In this document: positions 43,830 to 52,860 of the stretch, piece by piece | Position numbering within the stretch: position 1 is the stretch's first letter | Layout of the letters: every line of letters starts with the position of its first letter | NCBI GenBank assembly: GCA_963812505.1 | Contig: CAWEVM010000004.1 | Location: forward strand, 1 to 64,000 | DNA from: JAMXLO01 sp963812505 | GTDB lineage: Bacteria; Pseudomonadota; Alphaproteobacteria; Acetobacterales; Acetobacteraceae | Reading direction: 5' to 3' | DNA length: 64,000 nt | The notes under the pieces: model-generated | The model's database searches: none | Seen by the model: only the letters and a program-made list of their open reading frames with translations | Told to the model about the DNA's origin: nothing | Position numbers and translations under genes: made by a program

Positions 43830-45083
43830 ATGCGCAAATCCCGCGACAGCAATTCGACCGCCGACGGGATTTCCCGCCTGATGCTGTTCTTCGCCATCGT
43901 CTATACGGTGGAGGGACTTGGGCAGGCCAAGGCAGGTGTGGTCTGGCAGCCGCTCACGCACTATCTGAAGGAGACCCAGAATTGGGATCCGGTGCAGATC
44001 GCCGCGTCGCTGGCGGTGCTCGACGTGCCGTGGGTGATCAAGCCGCTGTATGGCGTCATTTCGGATTTCCTGCCGTTGTTCGGCTACCGGCGGCGCAGCT
44101 ATCTGCTGCTCGCCAATATCGGCGCGGTCGCCGCCTTCCTGTGGACCACCCAGGTGCTGACGCCGGCAGCGATCGTGTTCGCGCTGCTGCTGACGGCGAT
44201 CGCAATGGCCGTGTCCAGCACAGTGTGTGGTGCCCTGCTCGTGGAGAACGGCCAGAAGCATCGGGCGAGTGCAGCCTTCATCAACCAGCAATGGCTGTGG
44301 TTCAACATCGCGGTCATGGTGGGGTCGTTGGCCGGCGGCGGGCTGATTGAAGTCCTGTCAGCTCCTGGCGCGTTGCATGCCGCAGCCGCGATCGCCGCGG
44401 TGGCACCCATTGCGGTCATCGTAAGCAGCATTGCACTGGTCGACGAACGGCACGCCGGCATCAATATCGCCGAACTGCGAAGCGCGCTGCGGGGCTTCAT
44501 CGATACCTTCCGCTCACGCACACTGTGGCTGATCGCGGCTTTCCTGTTCTGCTACTATTTCAGCCCCGGCTTTGGCACGCCGCTCTATTTCCACATGAGC
44601 GACAACCTGCGCTTTTCGCAGGGCACGATCGGCATGCTGTCATCGGTGAACGCCGGCGGGTGGATTGCGGGAGGGCTGCTCTACCGCTGGCTGCTGACCG
44701 GCCTGACGACGCGCGCTTTGCTCAACCTCAGCATACTGGCAGGCACACTCGTGACCCTGGCGTTCCTCGGCATGGTCGATGAAACGAGCGCGATCGCGAT
44801 ATACTTCGTCAACGGCATCGCCGGCATGATCGCAAACATCGCGACGCTGACGCTTGCAGCCGAGCATTGTCCCGAGCGGTCCGAGGGCTTCGCATTCGCC
44901 GCGCTGATGTCGGTCATCAACCTGGCCAACCCGCTTGCCGACACGATCGGTGCGTTCCTCTATCAGCATCTGTTCCACCAAACGCTGGCACCGCTGATCG
45001 TGGTGTCGGCGGCCTTCACCTCGTTCATATTCGTGCTTGTGCCGCTGCTCGACAGGTTCGCAACAGCGCCGCGGAGGATCTGA
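43830..45083 (+). CDS. BT1/folate-biopterin-transporter-like MFS protein
   Basis: 417 aa with about 12 membrane helices. The region VVWQPLTHYLKETQNWDPVQ and then PWVIKPLYGVISDFLPLFGY with RRRSYLLL is characteristic of the folate-biopterin transporter family. It is divergent from the hyu operon by 83 bases and probably supplies that pathway's substrate or a pterin; no substrate can be read. Frame intact. Confidence 0.83.
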   Translation: MRKSRDSNSTADGISRLMLFFAIVYTVEGLGQAKAGVVWQPLTHYLKETQNWDPVQIAASLAVLDVPWVIKPLYGVISDFLPLFGYRRRSYLLLANIGAVAAFLWTTQVLTPAAIVFALLLTAIAMAVSSTVCGALLVENGQKHRASAAFINQQWLWFNIAVMVGSLAGGGLIEVLSAPGALHAAAAIAAVAPIAVIVSSIALVDERHAGINIAELRSALRGFIDTFRSRTLWLIAAFLFCYYFSPGFGTPLYFHMSDNLRFSQGTIGMLSSVNAGGWIAGGLLYRWLLTGLTTRALLNLSILAGTLVTLAFLGMVDETSAIAIYFVNGIAGMIANIATLTLAAEHCPERSEGFAFAALMSVINLANPLADTIGAFLYQHLFHQTLAPLIVVSAAFTSFIFVLVPLLDRFATAPRRI

Positions 45084-45430
45084 GAACGGGCGAAAAAGGT
45101 GAGCAGGCATGCGCTGGTCGGGGTACCCCGCATGCCTGCTCCTCCGGATGCCATGCGGATCAGTGGGGACCGCCGATACGTGTTCGGGGAGGACGTATCG
45201 CGGATCTGATCGGCACGAGCGACGCCGGCAGTATGCCACCAGCCGTAGTGGCTATTGCGACCGGAACTTTCTCGGGCCGCACCCGCGACTTATGCCGGCG
45301 AGCCCTAACGCTCAACAGCAACGATGCCCCGTCAGGAGTCGCAGAAAATCCACTGGAAACCCGCCAAAGTGTGTTCGGGATTCCCGCGAGATTTTGTCGG
45401 GTGATATGCCTGGAGTTTTCTGTTTTGTTC
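45084..45430. other. Intergenic stretch between convergent genes
   Basis: 347 bases. Contains the strong hairpin at 45101-45141 and a longer-range dyad CGATACGT (45174-45181)/ACGTATCG (45193-45200). No credible coding sequence or RNA gene seen. Confidence 0.5.
45101..45141. terminator. Bidirectional hairpin
   Basis: GAGCAGGCATGC and GCATGCCTGCTC pair perfectly (12 bp) around a 17-base loop that contains another palindrome, CGGGGTACCCCG (45119-45130). It lies between convergent genes. A-rich sequence (GAAAAAGG) precedes it, helping minus-strand termination. Confidence 0.6.
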
Positions 45431-46742
45431 CTACGACGACCGGCTACGACGCGGCCGTAGCACAGTCACTTCGGCGGACGATGCCCGCCGCGTGCTGTCC
45501 GCCTCCTGTGCCTGCAGCACGCTTTCATATTCGCAGGTCAGTACGTAGTTCCCTATGCGCAACAGCGCGCCATGAGGCAGCGGCGCTGTGCCGGCAAGGC
45601 GCTTGTTGTCCAGAAGCGTGCCGTTGGTCGAATTGAGGTCAGTGACCGTGACATCGTCGCCGGCAACATCGATGCGACAATGCGCGCGTGACACTTCCGC
45701 CGCGTCCAGAAGCAGCGTGCTGGGCAACGCGCGGCCGATGGTGAGCGAGCCTTGCGGTAACGCGACGCGACGCACTGCTGAGTGCGGTTGAAGGATCACC
45801 AGGTGATGCCGAGGCTCGATGCCTGCAAGCAGTTGCATCGCCTCAGCCGAGCGCAGGTTCAGCGTCGCTTCGACCGCGGGATCAGCGATTTGCTCCGGCG
45901 AGGTCGCCGCGAGGCTGCGAGCGACCTCCGGCAAGGCAGCGGCCGCAGTCCCCAATGCCCGATGAAACTCCGTGGCTGCGGATTCCGACAGCGCCACGCG
46001 CAGTGACTTGCCGGGCTGACGCTGAAGCAGTCCGAGACCCGTCAGGTACGCGATGTGATCACGCGTTGTCTGGAAATTCTGGCCCGTCAGATTGAGCAGG
46101 CTTGCCGCCATCTGGTCGGCCAGGATGCCCGGCTCGCTGCCGGCGAACCTGGAAACGCCATAGTGAAGCTCGACCGCCATATGCAGCAGCGTCCAGTGCG
46201 ACAGCGAGTTGAGATGCCGGATCGCCTCGACACGGCGCGCACGCGACAGATTGGTGGCGTCGAAGATGCGATCCAGGGCCTGCCGCCACGGCTCGCGACA
46301 CCGGGTGAGTGATTGCAGGATGATCCCCCGCTGCTCGGGATCGAGCCTGCGTGGTGGCACAGGTACGCGTCGCGGCATCGAGCGTGGCGGTCGTGGCGAA
46401 CAGCTCTTTCGCCAGCGCCAGCAGATGGCGATCGAACAGATCGATCAATGCCGCCGTTGGCGCGACGACCGAACGCGCCGATAGCGCGGCGTTCGGTGGA
46501 TCAACCACGCAGAGCTCCTGCTCCTTGATCTCGAGGATGCGTTCCTTGACGGTTGAATCGTCGAGCAGGAACACCTGCTTGACCAGGCCATAGAGCTCGC
46601 CAACGGCCGCTCCCTCGCGCCCATGGGTGCAGAGATGGGTGACGATGTGCCACTGCGCCCGCCGGAACAAACTGGGGAAGTGCGCGTGCCAGATCGTCTG
46701 ATAGGCGGACAGGAAACGAACGACTTCGCGCTCTGCCTGCAT
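45431..46742 (-). pseudogene. FHA-domain regulator with winged-helix regions, frameshifted
   Basis: The first frame (46742 to about 46375) begins MQAEREVVRFLSAYQTIWHA and reads as a winged-helix region to AKELFATTATLDAA. The second (46378 to 45431) continues VPPRRLDPEQRGIILQSLTR, a second helical region, then an FHA domain: SLTIGRALPSTLLLDAAEVS, RAHCRIDVAGDDVTVTDLN and STNGTLLDNKRL, with the phosphothreonine-binding R, S, H and N residues. One base change near 46370-46380 would join them into about 436 aa. The internal ATG 46378 could also start a separate FHA protein. Last gene of an operon with a glycosyltransferase fusion. Likely a phospho-dependent regulator. Confidence 0.68.
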
Positions 46743-46827
46743 CGAGCCTCCGCGGAACTCCCATGGTTCTTCGGCAGGCTAGACTACCAGGGTGGCGAAG
46801 GCAAAATCTGTGAAGTGGTTCAACGAT

Positions 46828-48849
46828 TTACGCCACGGTGGCCGATGCCGGGCCTGGTCGCTTTACCACCAGCCCCTGCCCGGTCGGTAATTCCAGTACC
46901 GCGTGCCCGCGGTCCCGCATGAACTCATCCACCGCGAGTTTCTGGTCGCGATAGCCGGCCCAGCCGTAGTCATCGAACACGACCATTCCGCCCGGGCTGA
47001 TCCGCTCGAACAACACCTCCAGCGCCCCGCACTCGGCCTGCGGGTTGTTCATATCGACATGCAGGAAGGCGATGCTCCGGGGCGCACCCTCGGCAAGCAC
47101 GTCGGGCACCTTGCCGCGGGTGACCCGCACGTTCGGCCAGGCTCGGAACCGTGCGCGGACCTGCTCGAACAGCTCCGGGGCGTGCGCCGGCAGACGCTTG
47201 CCCTCGCCCGCGCCGCCGGACGGATCGAACAGATCGTACAGAAAGCACTGTCGGTCGGGTAATCCGGCAAGAAAGCGCAGCATGACTGCCATCGAATAGC
47301 CCTGGTAACTGCCACATTCGACGAAGTCGCCAGCGACGCCCAGGCAGCTCTCCGCCGACCAACACAATGTATGCGTGCGCCAGACGATGGCGAGCTCGAC
47401 ATCTGAGGGTTGCTCGGCCGTCACAGCCGCGACAAAGCGCGGCTCGGTCAGGAAGCCATGACTGTGGCTGTAGGTGATCAGGTTGTCAGCCAGGAACCAC
47501 GGGTCGCGCGTATCGCCCATATGGGCAACCAGTGTGTTCAGAGCCTCCACGACGGCGGCATGCTGCTTCAGACCCCAGAACAAATGCGGGACCCGCAGTT
47601 CCGCGGACGGTTCCCGCTGGGCCGTCGGGATCGGTTTCGGGGACGGGCGTGCTCCAGGCCTGGGCAGCAGCGCATCCAGTTGGCGTGGCACCGAGGCAGG
47701 CAGCATCGAGGCCGCAAGCCGTACCGCGTCCGCGACAGTTGCAATGCCTGCCTGCTCACCGTCCACCGCCAGACAGGTGGTCCGTCCGCTGGCGTCGGTC
47801 ACCGGGCCACGGAAAGGAACGTCGGGCGTCTGCCGCTTCGGCGGGAGATTGAAGCTATTCGTGTCGACACCGTATTTCTGTCCAACCAGCCGCATCTCGG
47901 CGATGGTCTGGTCGTAGAGCCGGGGGTCTCGATTGGCACCCAGTCCCATCCGCAACAGGACATTGCGCATGTTGACGGCGATGTCCGGATCATCCTTGAA
48001 GAATATCTTCTTGGCCGTGATCAGGGCCGAAGCAACCGTCAGCTCAAGGTTCGCGGTATCGATGAAATACTCCACCATCTCTCGGCGCAGCTCTGGATTC
48101 TCGGCGTGATAACGCTTCTGTAGCGGCACGCCGTCGCTGCCGATGAAGAGCGCGTTCCCGTTGCTGTGGCCCGATGCGCCGCAGATCGACAACGGTCGAT
48201 CGATGTGGAGGAACTCGTCCATCGCCCACAGGTTGGCGATACCAGAATGAACGTCCTGGACAGGGCCGGCGAAGTATTGGCCGCCGCAGAACGCCTTCAC
48301 CTTGTCGATCACAGAGCGGCGCAGAAATGCTGCATTGTAGATCAGTGGCGTGCTCGTCCAGATGAGGGTCCCGTCATACAACTGGCGCAGCAGATCGCGG
48401 CAACTACACATGGTGCCGGCGACAGGACCTGGCAAATTCACCAGCAGGCGGTTTCGCGCCACCACGCGCAACGAACTCGGCCAGTCGTAATTGTGCGGTG
48501 CCCAGTGCAATGCACCGAGGCTCGGTCGGCTCGACATTACCGCGTCGGCGACCGCACAGGCGTCCGGCATCATGCCGTCGTCGTCACCGATGAAGGCCAC
48601 GAACTCGCCGCTGCTGGCCGCCAGCGCAGCCTCGAAGTTTGCCGAATACGGCAGGGTGTTGGGCGAACAACTGAGCACGATGCGTGGCGAGGCGAACGCG
48701 GCGACGACCTCGTTTGTCGCCTGATCATTGCCATTGTTCTGGACGACGACCTCGAAGTCGGGATGGGTCTGCGCCAGAGCGGTCGCGACGGCGAACCGCA
48801 GGGTATCGGCACGTTGGCGAGTCGGGATCACGATGGAAAAGCGCGGCAT
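46828..48849 (-). CDS. Glycosyltransferase family 2 fused to a TylF-type methyltransferase
   Basis: 673 aa. Residues 1-240 are a GT-A glycosyltransferase (MPRFSIVIPTRQRADTLRFA; the metal site GEFVAFIGDDDGMMPDA). After a linker to about residue 420, the C-terminal half matches TylF/MycF-like SAM methyltransferases: SCLGVAGDFVECGSYQGYSM and SIAFLHVDMNNPQAECGALE followed by GGMVVFDDYGWAGYRDQKLA. It could glycosylate and O-methylate the same glycan or small molecule. It lies 32 bases after an alpha/beta hydrolase gene and 85 before the FHA regulator. Confidence 0.88.
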   Translation of the reverse strand: MPRFSIVIPTRQRADTLRFAVATALAQTHPDFEVVVQNNGNDQATNEVVAAFASPRIVLSCSPNTLPYSANFEAALAASSGEFVAFIGDDDGMMPDACAVADAVMSSRPSLGALHWAPHNYDWPSSLRVVARNRLLVNLPGPVAGTMCSCRDLLRQLYDGTLIWTSTPLIYNAAFLRRSVIDKVKAFCGGQYFAGPVQDVHSGIANLWAMDEFLHIDRPLSICGASGHSNGNALFIGSDGVPLQKRYHAENPELRREMVEYFIDTANLELTVASALITAKKIFFKDDPDIAVNMRNVLLRMGLGANRDPRLYDQTIAEMRLVGQKYGVDTNSFNLPPKRQTPDVPFRGPVTDASGRTTCLAVDGEQAGIATVADAVRLAASMLPASVPRQLDALLPRPGARPSPKPIPTAQREPSAELRVPHLFWGLKQHAAVVEALNTLVAHMGDTRDPWFLADNLITYSHSHGFLTEPRFVAAVTAEQPSDVELAIVWRTHTLCWSAESCLGVAGDFVECGSYQGYSMAVMLRFLAGLPDRQCFLYDLFDPSGGAGEGKRLPAHAPELFEQVRARFRAWPNVRVTRGKVPDVLAEGAPRSIAFLHVDMNNPQAECGALEVLFERISPGGMVVFDDYGWAGYRDQKLAVDEFMRDRGHAVLELPTGQGLVVKRPGPASATVA

Positions 48850-48881
48850 GCGAAGCTCTCCTGCGGTTCAACCTGTCCGCG

Positions 48882-49817
48882 TCATGCGTCGACCGCCTGA
48901 TCCACGATGAACGACTGCAACGCCGCCCGTGCGCCGTCCGGATTGTCCAGAAGAACGGCGTGGCCGGTCTCCGGGACACGCGCGGCCACCAGCAGGTGCG
49001 GGTTGGCCGCTCGCAACATGGCGATATCCGCCGCCGTGACAACCGAGGCGACACCGGAGGATCGCCGGTCGTCGCCCAGGATGAGCAGACATTTGAACGG
49101 TGCCTGACGCACGAGGTCATGGTGCAGCGTCGTGCGCGCCACCGACGGATCGGCCGGATCGAACCCCATGATCTCGACACAGATGCGGCGCTGATAGGGC
49201 CGACAACCGCCGCAGCGCCATGTCTCGCTGATCCACAGTGCGAGATCGGGTCGCGTAAGATGGAAGGGCGTATCGAGCAGGACTACATTGCGGACCCGGT
49301 CCGGCCGCGATCGTGCCAGTGACAGCGCCACCAGGCCACCCAGAGACTCGCCGATAACGAACAGGCTTCCGGCATGCTGCGGGGCAGGGTCGAGCAGCGC
49401 GGCATATTCCGCGGCGAACGCATCCAGCGACACGTCGTCCACTGCGCCCGTTGCGCCATGGCCGGGCAACTCGCACAGCACAATGTCGAACACATCGGCA
49501 AATGCCAGCACGCGCGCAGCTGTCAGCGGCAGAAATGTCAGCAGGCCTGGCAGGAACAGCGCGACAGGCTTGCCTGGCCGCGGCTGCGCCGGGATGCGGA
49601 AGATGCTGATATCAGTCGTGCGGCCCCGGATGATGCAGCCCTTGCAAGTCAGATCCTCCCGCTGGGTCCGGATCGACGCCGCTGCCAATTCGTGGAACTG
49701 CTCGATGGCCTGCTGCCGATGGCCGGTCTCATGCAGTCGGTTGATGCGCTGCATTTCCGCGAGCAGCCAAGGAATGGCAGCGGCAATTCCCGGTGCCGGC
49801 AGACCTTCGTGGATCAT
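48882..49817 (-). CDS. Alpha/beta hydrolase
   Basis: 311 aa with an atypical 80-residue N-terminal helical extension, then the hydrolase core: VALFLPGLLTFLPLTAARVL, the nucleophile elbow GESLGG and the late ETGHAVLLDNPDGA histidine. Four cysteines occur (CKGC; RCGGC), which may be structural. It may act on the product of the downstream glycosyltransferase-methyltransferase. First gene of a three-gene minus-strand unit. Confidence 0.8.
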   Translation of the reverse strand: MIHEGLPAPGIAAAIPWLLAEMQRINRLHETGHRQQAIEQFHELAAASIRTQREDLTCKGCIIRGRTTDISIFRIPAQPRPGKPVALFLPGLLTFLPLTAARVLAFADVFDIVLCELPGHGATGAVDDVSLDAFAAEYAALLDPAPQHAGSLFVIGESLGGLVALSLARSRPDRVRNVVLLDTPFHLTRPDLALWISETWRCGGCRPYQRRICVEIMGFDPADPSVARTTLHHDLVRQAPFKCLLILGDDRRSSGVASVVTAADIAMLRAANPHLLVAARVPETGHAVLLDNPDGARAALQSFIVDQAVDA

Positions 49818-50000
49818 GGCGTCCTGTCACGTCCAGAGATGACCGCGCGCAAGCGGCGGTCAGTGGGACTGTGCGGCGAATTCGTGAAGCCTCGGTGAAC
49901 GCCGCGCGACGTGCGGCGGTCGCCCCTGGTGGCCTCGCTTGGCGACGAAAACCCTTCTAGGCTCGCACCAGATCGCAACCACACCGGCAGGAGCACGGAC

Positions 50001-50848
50001 ATGGATTTTGGCGCATCGATGTTCTTCACCGACTACTCGATGACATCGGCGGAACTTGCCCAGGCGCTGGAGGCGCGCGGCTTTGAATCGGTCTGGGCGC
50101 CGGAGCACTCCCACATTCCCACCTCGCGCCGGTCGCCATTTCCGGGCGGTGGTGATCTGCCGAAGCAGGTACTACGATGCGATGGACCCGTTCGTCACGC
50201 TGACCGCCGCGGCCATGGCGACCAAGAGCCTGAAGGTCGGCACCGGCGTCTGCCTGGTGAACCAGCGCGATCCGATCCAGACGGCCAAGCTGGTGGCCTC
50301 GATCGACCAGGTGTCCGGCGGGCGCTTCCTGTTCGGCATCGGCGTCGGCTGGAACGCCGAGGAGATGGAAGACCATGGCACGGAGTTCACCACGCGCGCC
50401 AAGCTGGTGCGCGAGCGCGTCGAGGCGATGAAGGCGATCTGGACCAAGAGCAAGGCCGAATACCACGGCGAGTTCGTCAACTTCCCGGAGATGATGGCCT
50501 GGCCAAAGTGTGTGCAGAAGCCACATGCGCCGGTGATCGTCGGCGGCGCTTTCCCGCAGGCTGCACGACGCGCTGTCCGCTACGGCGACGGTTGGATCCC
50601 GCTGGCCGGCCGCGGCGACATCCTGACCTCCATGACGAAGTTCCGCGAGATGCTGAAGGCGGCCGGGCGCGAGGAAGCCTCTTGCCCGATCACGCTGTTC
50701 GGCTGCGCCGACGATGCCGACACGCTGAAGCGCTACCGCGATCTTGGGCGTCGTGCGCGCCTGCGTCAGCCTGCCGGCGGCGCAGGCCGACGCGGTCCTG
50801 CCGACCCTCGACAAATGGGCGGGACTGATTCGCCAGGTCAACGGCTGA
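50001..50848 (+). pseudogene. LLM-class oxidoreductase, tandem copy 1, frameshifted
   Basis: The family start MDFGASMFFTDYSMTSAELA is followed by two one-base insertions relative to copy 2: an extra G near 50168 (AAGCAGGTAC against AAGCAGTAC) and an extra G near 50747. Between them the second frame carries YYDAMDPFVTLTAAAMATKS and LFGIGVGWNAEEMEDHG. After the second change the end reads VSLPAAQADAVLPTLDKWAG to the stop. The pieces match copy 2 throughout. The fused frame that runs into copy 2 is an artefact of the shifts. Confidence 0.85.
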
Positions 50849-50877
50849 ACCATTGCGACGATAGGAAGGGAAAGACG

Positions 50878-51735
50878 ATGCATTTCGGCGCGTCGATGTT
50901 CTTCACCGACTATTCGATGACGGCAGCCGAGTTTGCTCAGGCGCTCGAGGCCCGCGGCTTCGAATCCGTCTGGGCAGCCGAGCACTCGCATATCCCGACC
51001 TCGCGGCGCTCGCCGTGGGGCGGGGGCGGCGAACTGCCGAAGCAGTACTACGACGTGATGGATCCGTTCGTGACCCTGACGGCCGCCGCGGTGGCGACCA
51101 AGACACTGAAGGTCGGCACCGGCGTCTGCCTGGTGAACCAGCGCGACACGATCCAGACCGCGAAGCTGGTGGCCTCGATCGATCAGGTGTCCGGCGGGCG
51201 CTTTCTGTTCGGCATCGGCATCGGCTGGAACGCCGAGGAGATGGAGGACCACGGCACGGTGTTCGCTACACGCGCCAAGCTGGTGCGCGAGCGCGTTGAG
51301 GCGATGAAGGCGATCTGGACCAAGAGCAAGGCGGAGTACCACGGCGAGCTGGTCAACTTCCCCGAGATGATGGCTTGGCCGAAACCGGTGCAGAAGCCGC
51401 ATCCGCCGGTGATCGTCGGGGGCGCCTATCCAGCGGCTGCACGGCGCGCGGTGCGCTATGGCGACGGCTGGATCCCGCTGGCTGGCCGGCCGGATCAGTA
51501 TGGCGATGTGTTCGATTTCGTGCCGAAGTTCCGTGCGATGCTGAAGGAGGCGGGTCGCGACGAGGCGTCATGCCCGGTGACGCTGTTCAACGTGCGCGAG
51601 GATGCGGATCTGCTGAAGCGCTACCGCGACCTCGGCGCGGTTCGCGTCAGCGTTAGCCTGCCAGCCGAAAAGGCGGACAAGACACTGCCCGTGCTGGATC
51701 GCTGGGCCAGGCTGATCAGCCAGATCAACAGCTGA
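50878..51735 (+). CDS. LLM-class flavin-dependent oxidoreductase, tandem copy 2
   Basis: 285 aa, intact. Start MHFGASMFFTDYSMTAAEFA, conserved core GRFLFGIGIGWNAEEMEDHG and a single-subunit luciferase-like fold of the F420- or FMN-dependent type (TIGR03619-like); which cofactor is used cannot be read. A GGAAGGGAAAGACG ribosome site precedes it. It duplicates the frameshifted gene upstream (about 85-90% similar protein by eye). Confidence 0.9.
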   Translation: MHFGASMFFTDYSMTAAEFAQALEARGFESVWAAEHSHIPTSRRSPWGGGGELPKQYYDVMDPFVTLTAAAVATKTLKVGTGVCLVNQRDTIQTAKLVASIDQVSGGRFLFGIGIGWNAEEMEDHGTVFATRAKLVRERVEAMKAIWTKSKAEYHGELVNFPEMMAWPKPVQKPHPPVIVGGAYPAAARRAVRYGDGWIPLAGRPDQYGDVFDFVPKFRAMLKEAGRDEASCPVTLFNVREDADLLKRYRDLGAVRVSVSLPAEKADKTLPVLDRWARLISQINS

Positions 51736-51765
51736 GGCAGTTGCCGCGCACTGCGGGAGAACCAG

Positions 51766-51990
51766 ATGTCCGAAACAGTCGATGCGCTGCTGAGCGACCT
51801 GCTTGACTGGCTGGCGAGGGAAGCTCGGCCTTACCACGAGGTGATGGAAGCCTGGCGCACGTCGTGCCCTCGGCTTCCCGTGTGGGAAGATGCGAACGAG
51901 CGCGGTCTCATCGAGCACACGCGAATGGATGGGTGCGCGATGATCCGTATCACCCCAACGGGCCGCGAGTTCCTGGCGCGGCGACACTGA
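51766..51990 (+). CDS. Small hypothetical protein, 74 aa
   Basis: Helical protein with two cysteines, MSETVDALLSDLLDWLAREA followed by RPYHEVMEAWRTSCPRLPVW and a C-terminal ITPTGREFLARRH that looks like a small winged-helix end. Homologues of this size are common as hypotheticals next to unrelated genes in this clade. It follows copy 2 of the LLM genes by 30 bases. Confidence 0.65.
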   Translation: MSETVDALLSDLLDWLAREARPYHEVMEAWRTSCPRLPVWEDANERGLIEHTRMDGCAMIRITPTGREFLARRH

Positions 51991-52002
51991 TCGTCGCACA
52001 AA

Positions 52003-52050
52003 ATGCGCAATCATATGGTTGCGCATTGCCGGAACCGGGCTATATAGACT
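52003..52050 (+). promoter_or_regulatory. Operator/promoter for the SRPBCC-ArsR pair
   Basis: ATGCGCAA (52003-52010) and TTGCGCAT (52019-52026) form a perfect inverted repeat around TCATATGG. TTGCGC (52019-52024) and TATATA (52041-52046) fit a -35/-10 pair with 16-base spacing, so the operator overlaps the -35. The 'GCAA..CATATG..TTGC' form is what is expected for ArsR-family autorepression. Confidence 0.65.
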
Positions 52051-52069
52051 GGCAACCAGGAGGTTGCCA

Positions 52070-52523
52070 ATGGTAGATCGCATCGAGAAGCGGATTGAGC
52101 TGAAGGCGCCGGTGTCGCGCGTGTGGCGGGCGTTGACCGATCACCGCGAGTTCGGCGCGTGGTTTCGCGTCGCGCTGGAAGGTCCGTTCGTGCGCGGGGC
52201 AGCAGGTTCGTGGCCGGATCACCTGGCCGGGCGCCGAGCACCTGACCATGACCGTGACGGTACAGCGCATGGAGCCCGAGCGGCTGTTCTCGTTCACCTG
52301 GCACCCCTACGCAATCGACCCCGCCGTTGACTATTCCTCAGAGCCGGTGACGCTGGTTGAGTTCACGCTCGAAGCCATTCCGGGCGGGACGCTGTTGACA
52401 GTGGTCGAATTGGGATTTGCGGCGCTGCCGGCGCATCGACGCGACGAGGCATTCCGCATGAACGACCAAGGGTGGTCGATCCAAGTACAGAACATATCGC
52501 AACACCTTGGCGACCCGGCATAG
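52070..52523 (+). pseudogene. SRPBCC/AHSA1-family protein, frameshifted
   Basis: ATG 52070 follows AGGAGG. The first frame (MVDRIEKRIELKAPVSRVWR to GPFVRG) is lost at GGGG 52196-52199; removing one G continues QQVRGRITWPGAEHLTMTVT and then VQRMEPERLFSFTWHPYAID to the stop at 52523. The helix-grip fold binds a hydrophobic ligand. It is paired with an ArsR regulator that overlaps its end by 17 bases, the usual arrangement in which the regulator controls both. Confidence 0.75.
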
Positions 52524-52848
52524 ATCGCGCGCCCCGCGCATCGATCCGTCAGCAGTGTTTGCCGCGCTGGGCGATACCACGCGGCTCTCATTAATCCGCA
52601 GGCTCAGCGACGGCATGCCGCTCTCGATCGCGCGGCTTGCGGAGGGATCGGCGCTGACGCGACAGGCGGTCACCAAGCATCTGCATGTGCTGGAGAGCGC
52701 GGGTGTCGTGAGACGTGAGCGGTGCGGACGCGAAAGTCTCTATCGCCTGGAGCCCACGCGCATCGCGGAAATGCGCGCGTATCTCGACGGCGTCTCGCGG
52801 CACTGGGATGATGCGCTCGCGCGCCTCAAAGCACTCGTCGAGGATTAG
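52507..52848 (+). CDS. ArsR-family transcriptional regulator
   Basis: 113 aa with the ArsR winged helix: FAALGDTTRLSLIRRLSDGM, then LTRQAVTKHLHVLESAGVVR and RERCGRESLYRLEPTRI. It should bind the palindrome upstream of the SRPBCC gene and repress the pair. One cysteine is present, in RERCGRES; the usual metal cysteine pattern is absent, so the signal is probably not a metal. TTG 52507 is a weak start; other starts are possible. Confidence 0.85.
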   Translation: MATRHRSRAPRIDPSAVFAALGDTTRLSLIRRLSDGMPLSIARLAEGSALTRQAVTKHLHVLESAGVVRRERCGRESLYRLEPTRIAEMRAYLDGVSRHWDDALARLKALVED

Positions 52849-52860
52849 CCGGTGAAGCGA

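Noticed and set aside
50056..51735. A single 559-aa fused LLM protein
   Set aside because: It joins copy 1 in a shifted frame to copy 2; the join between them is not protein-like and both copies have their own start.
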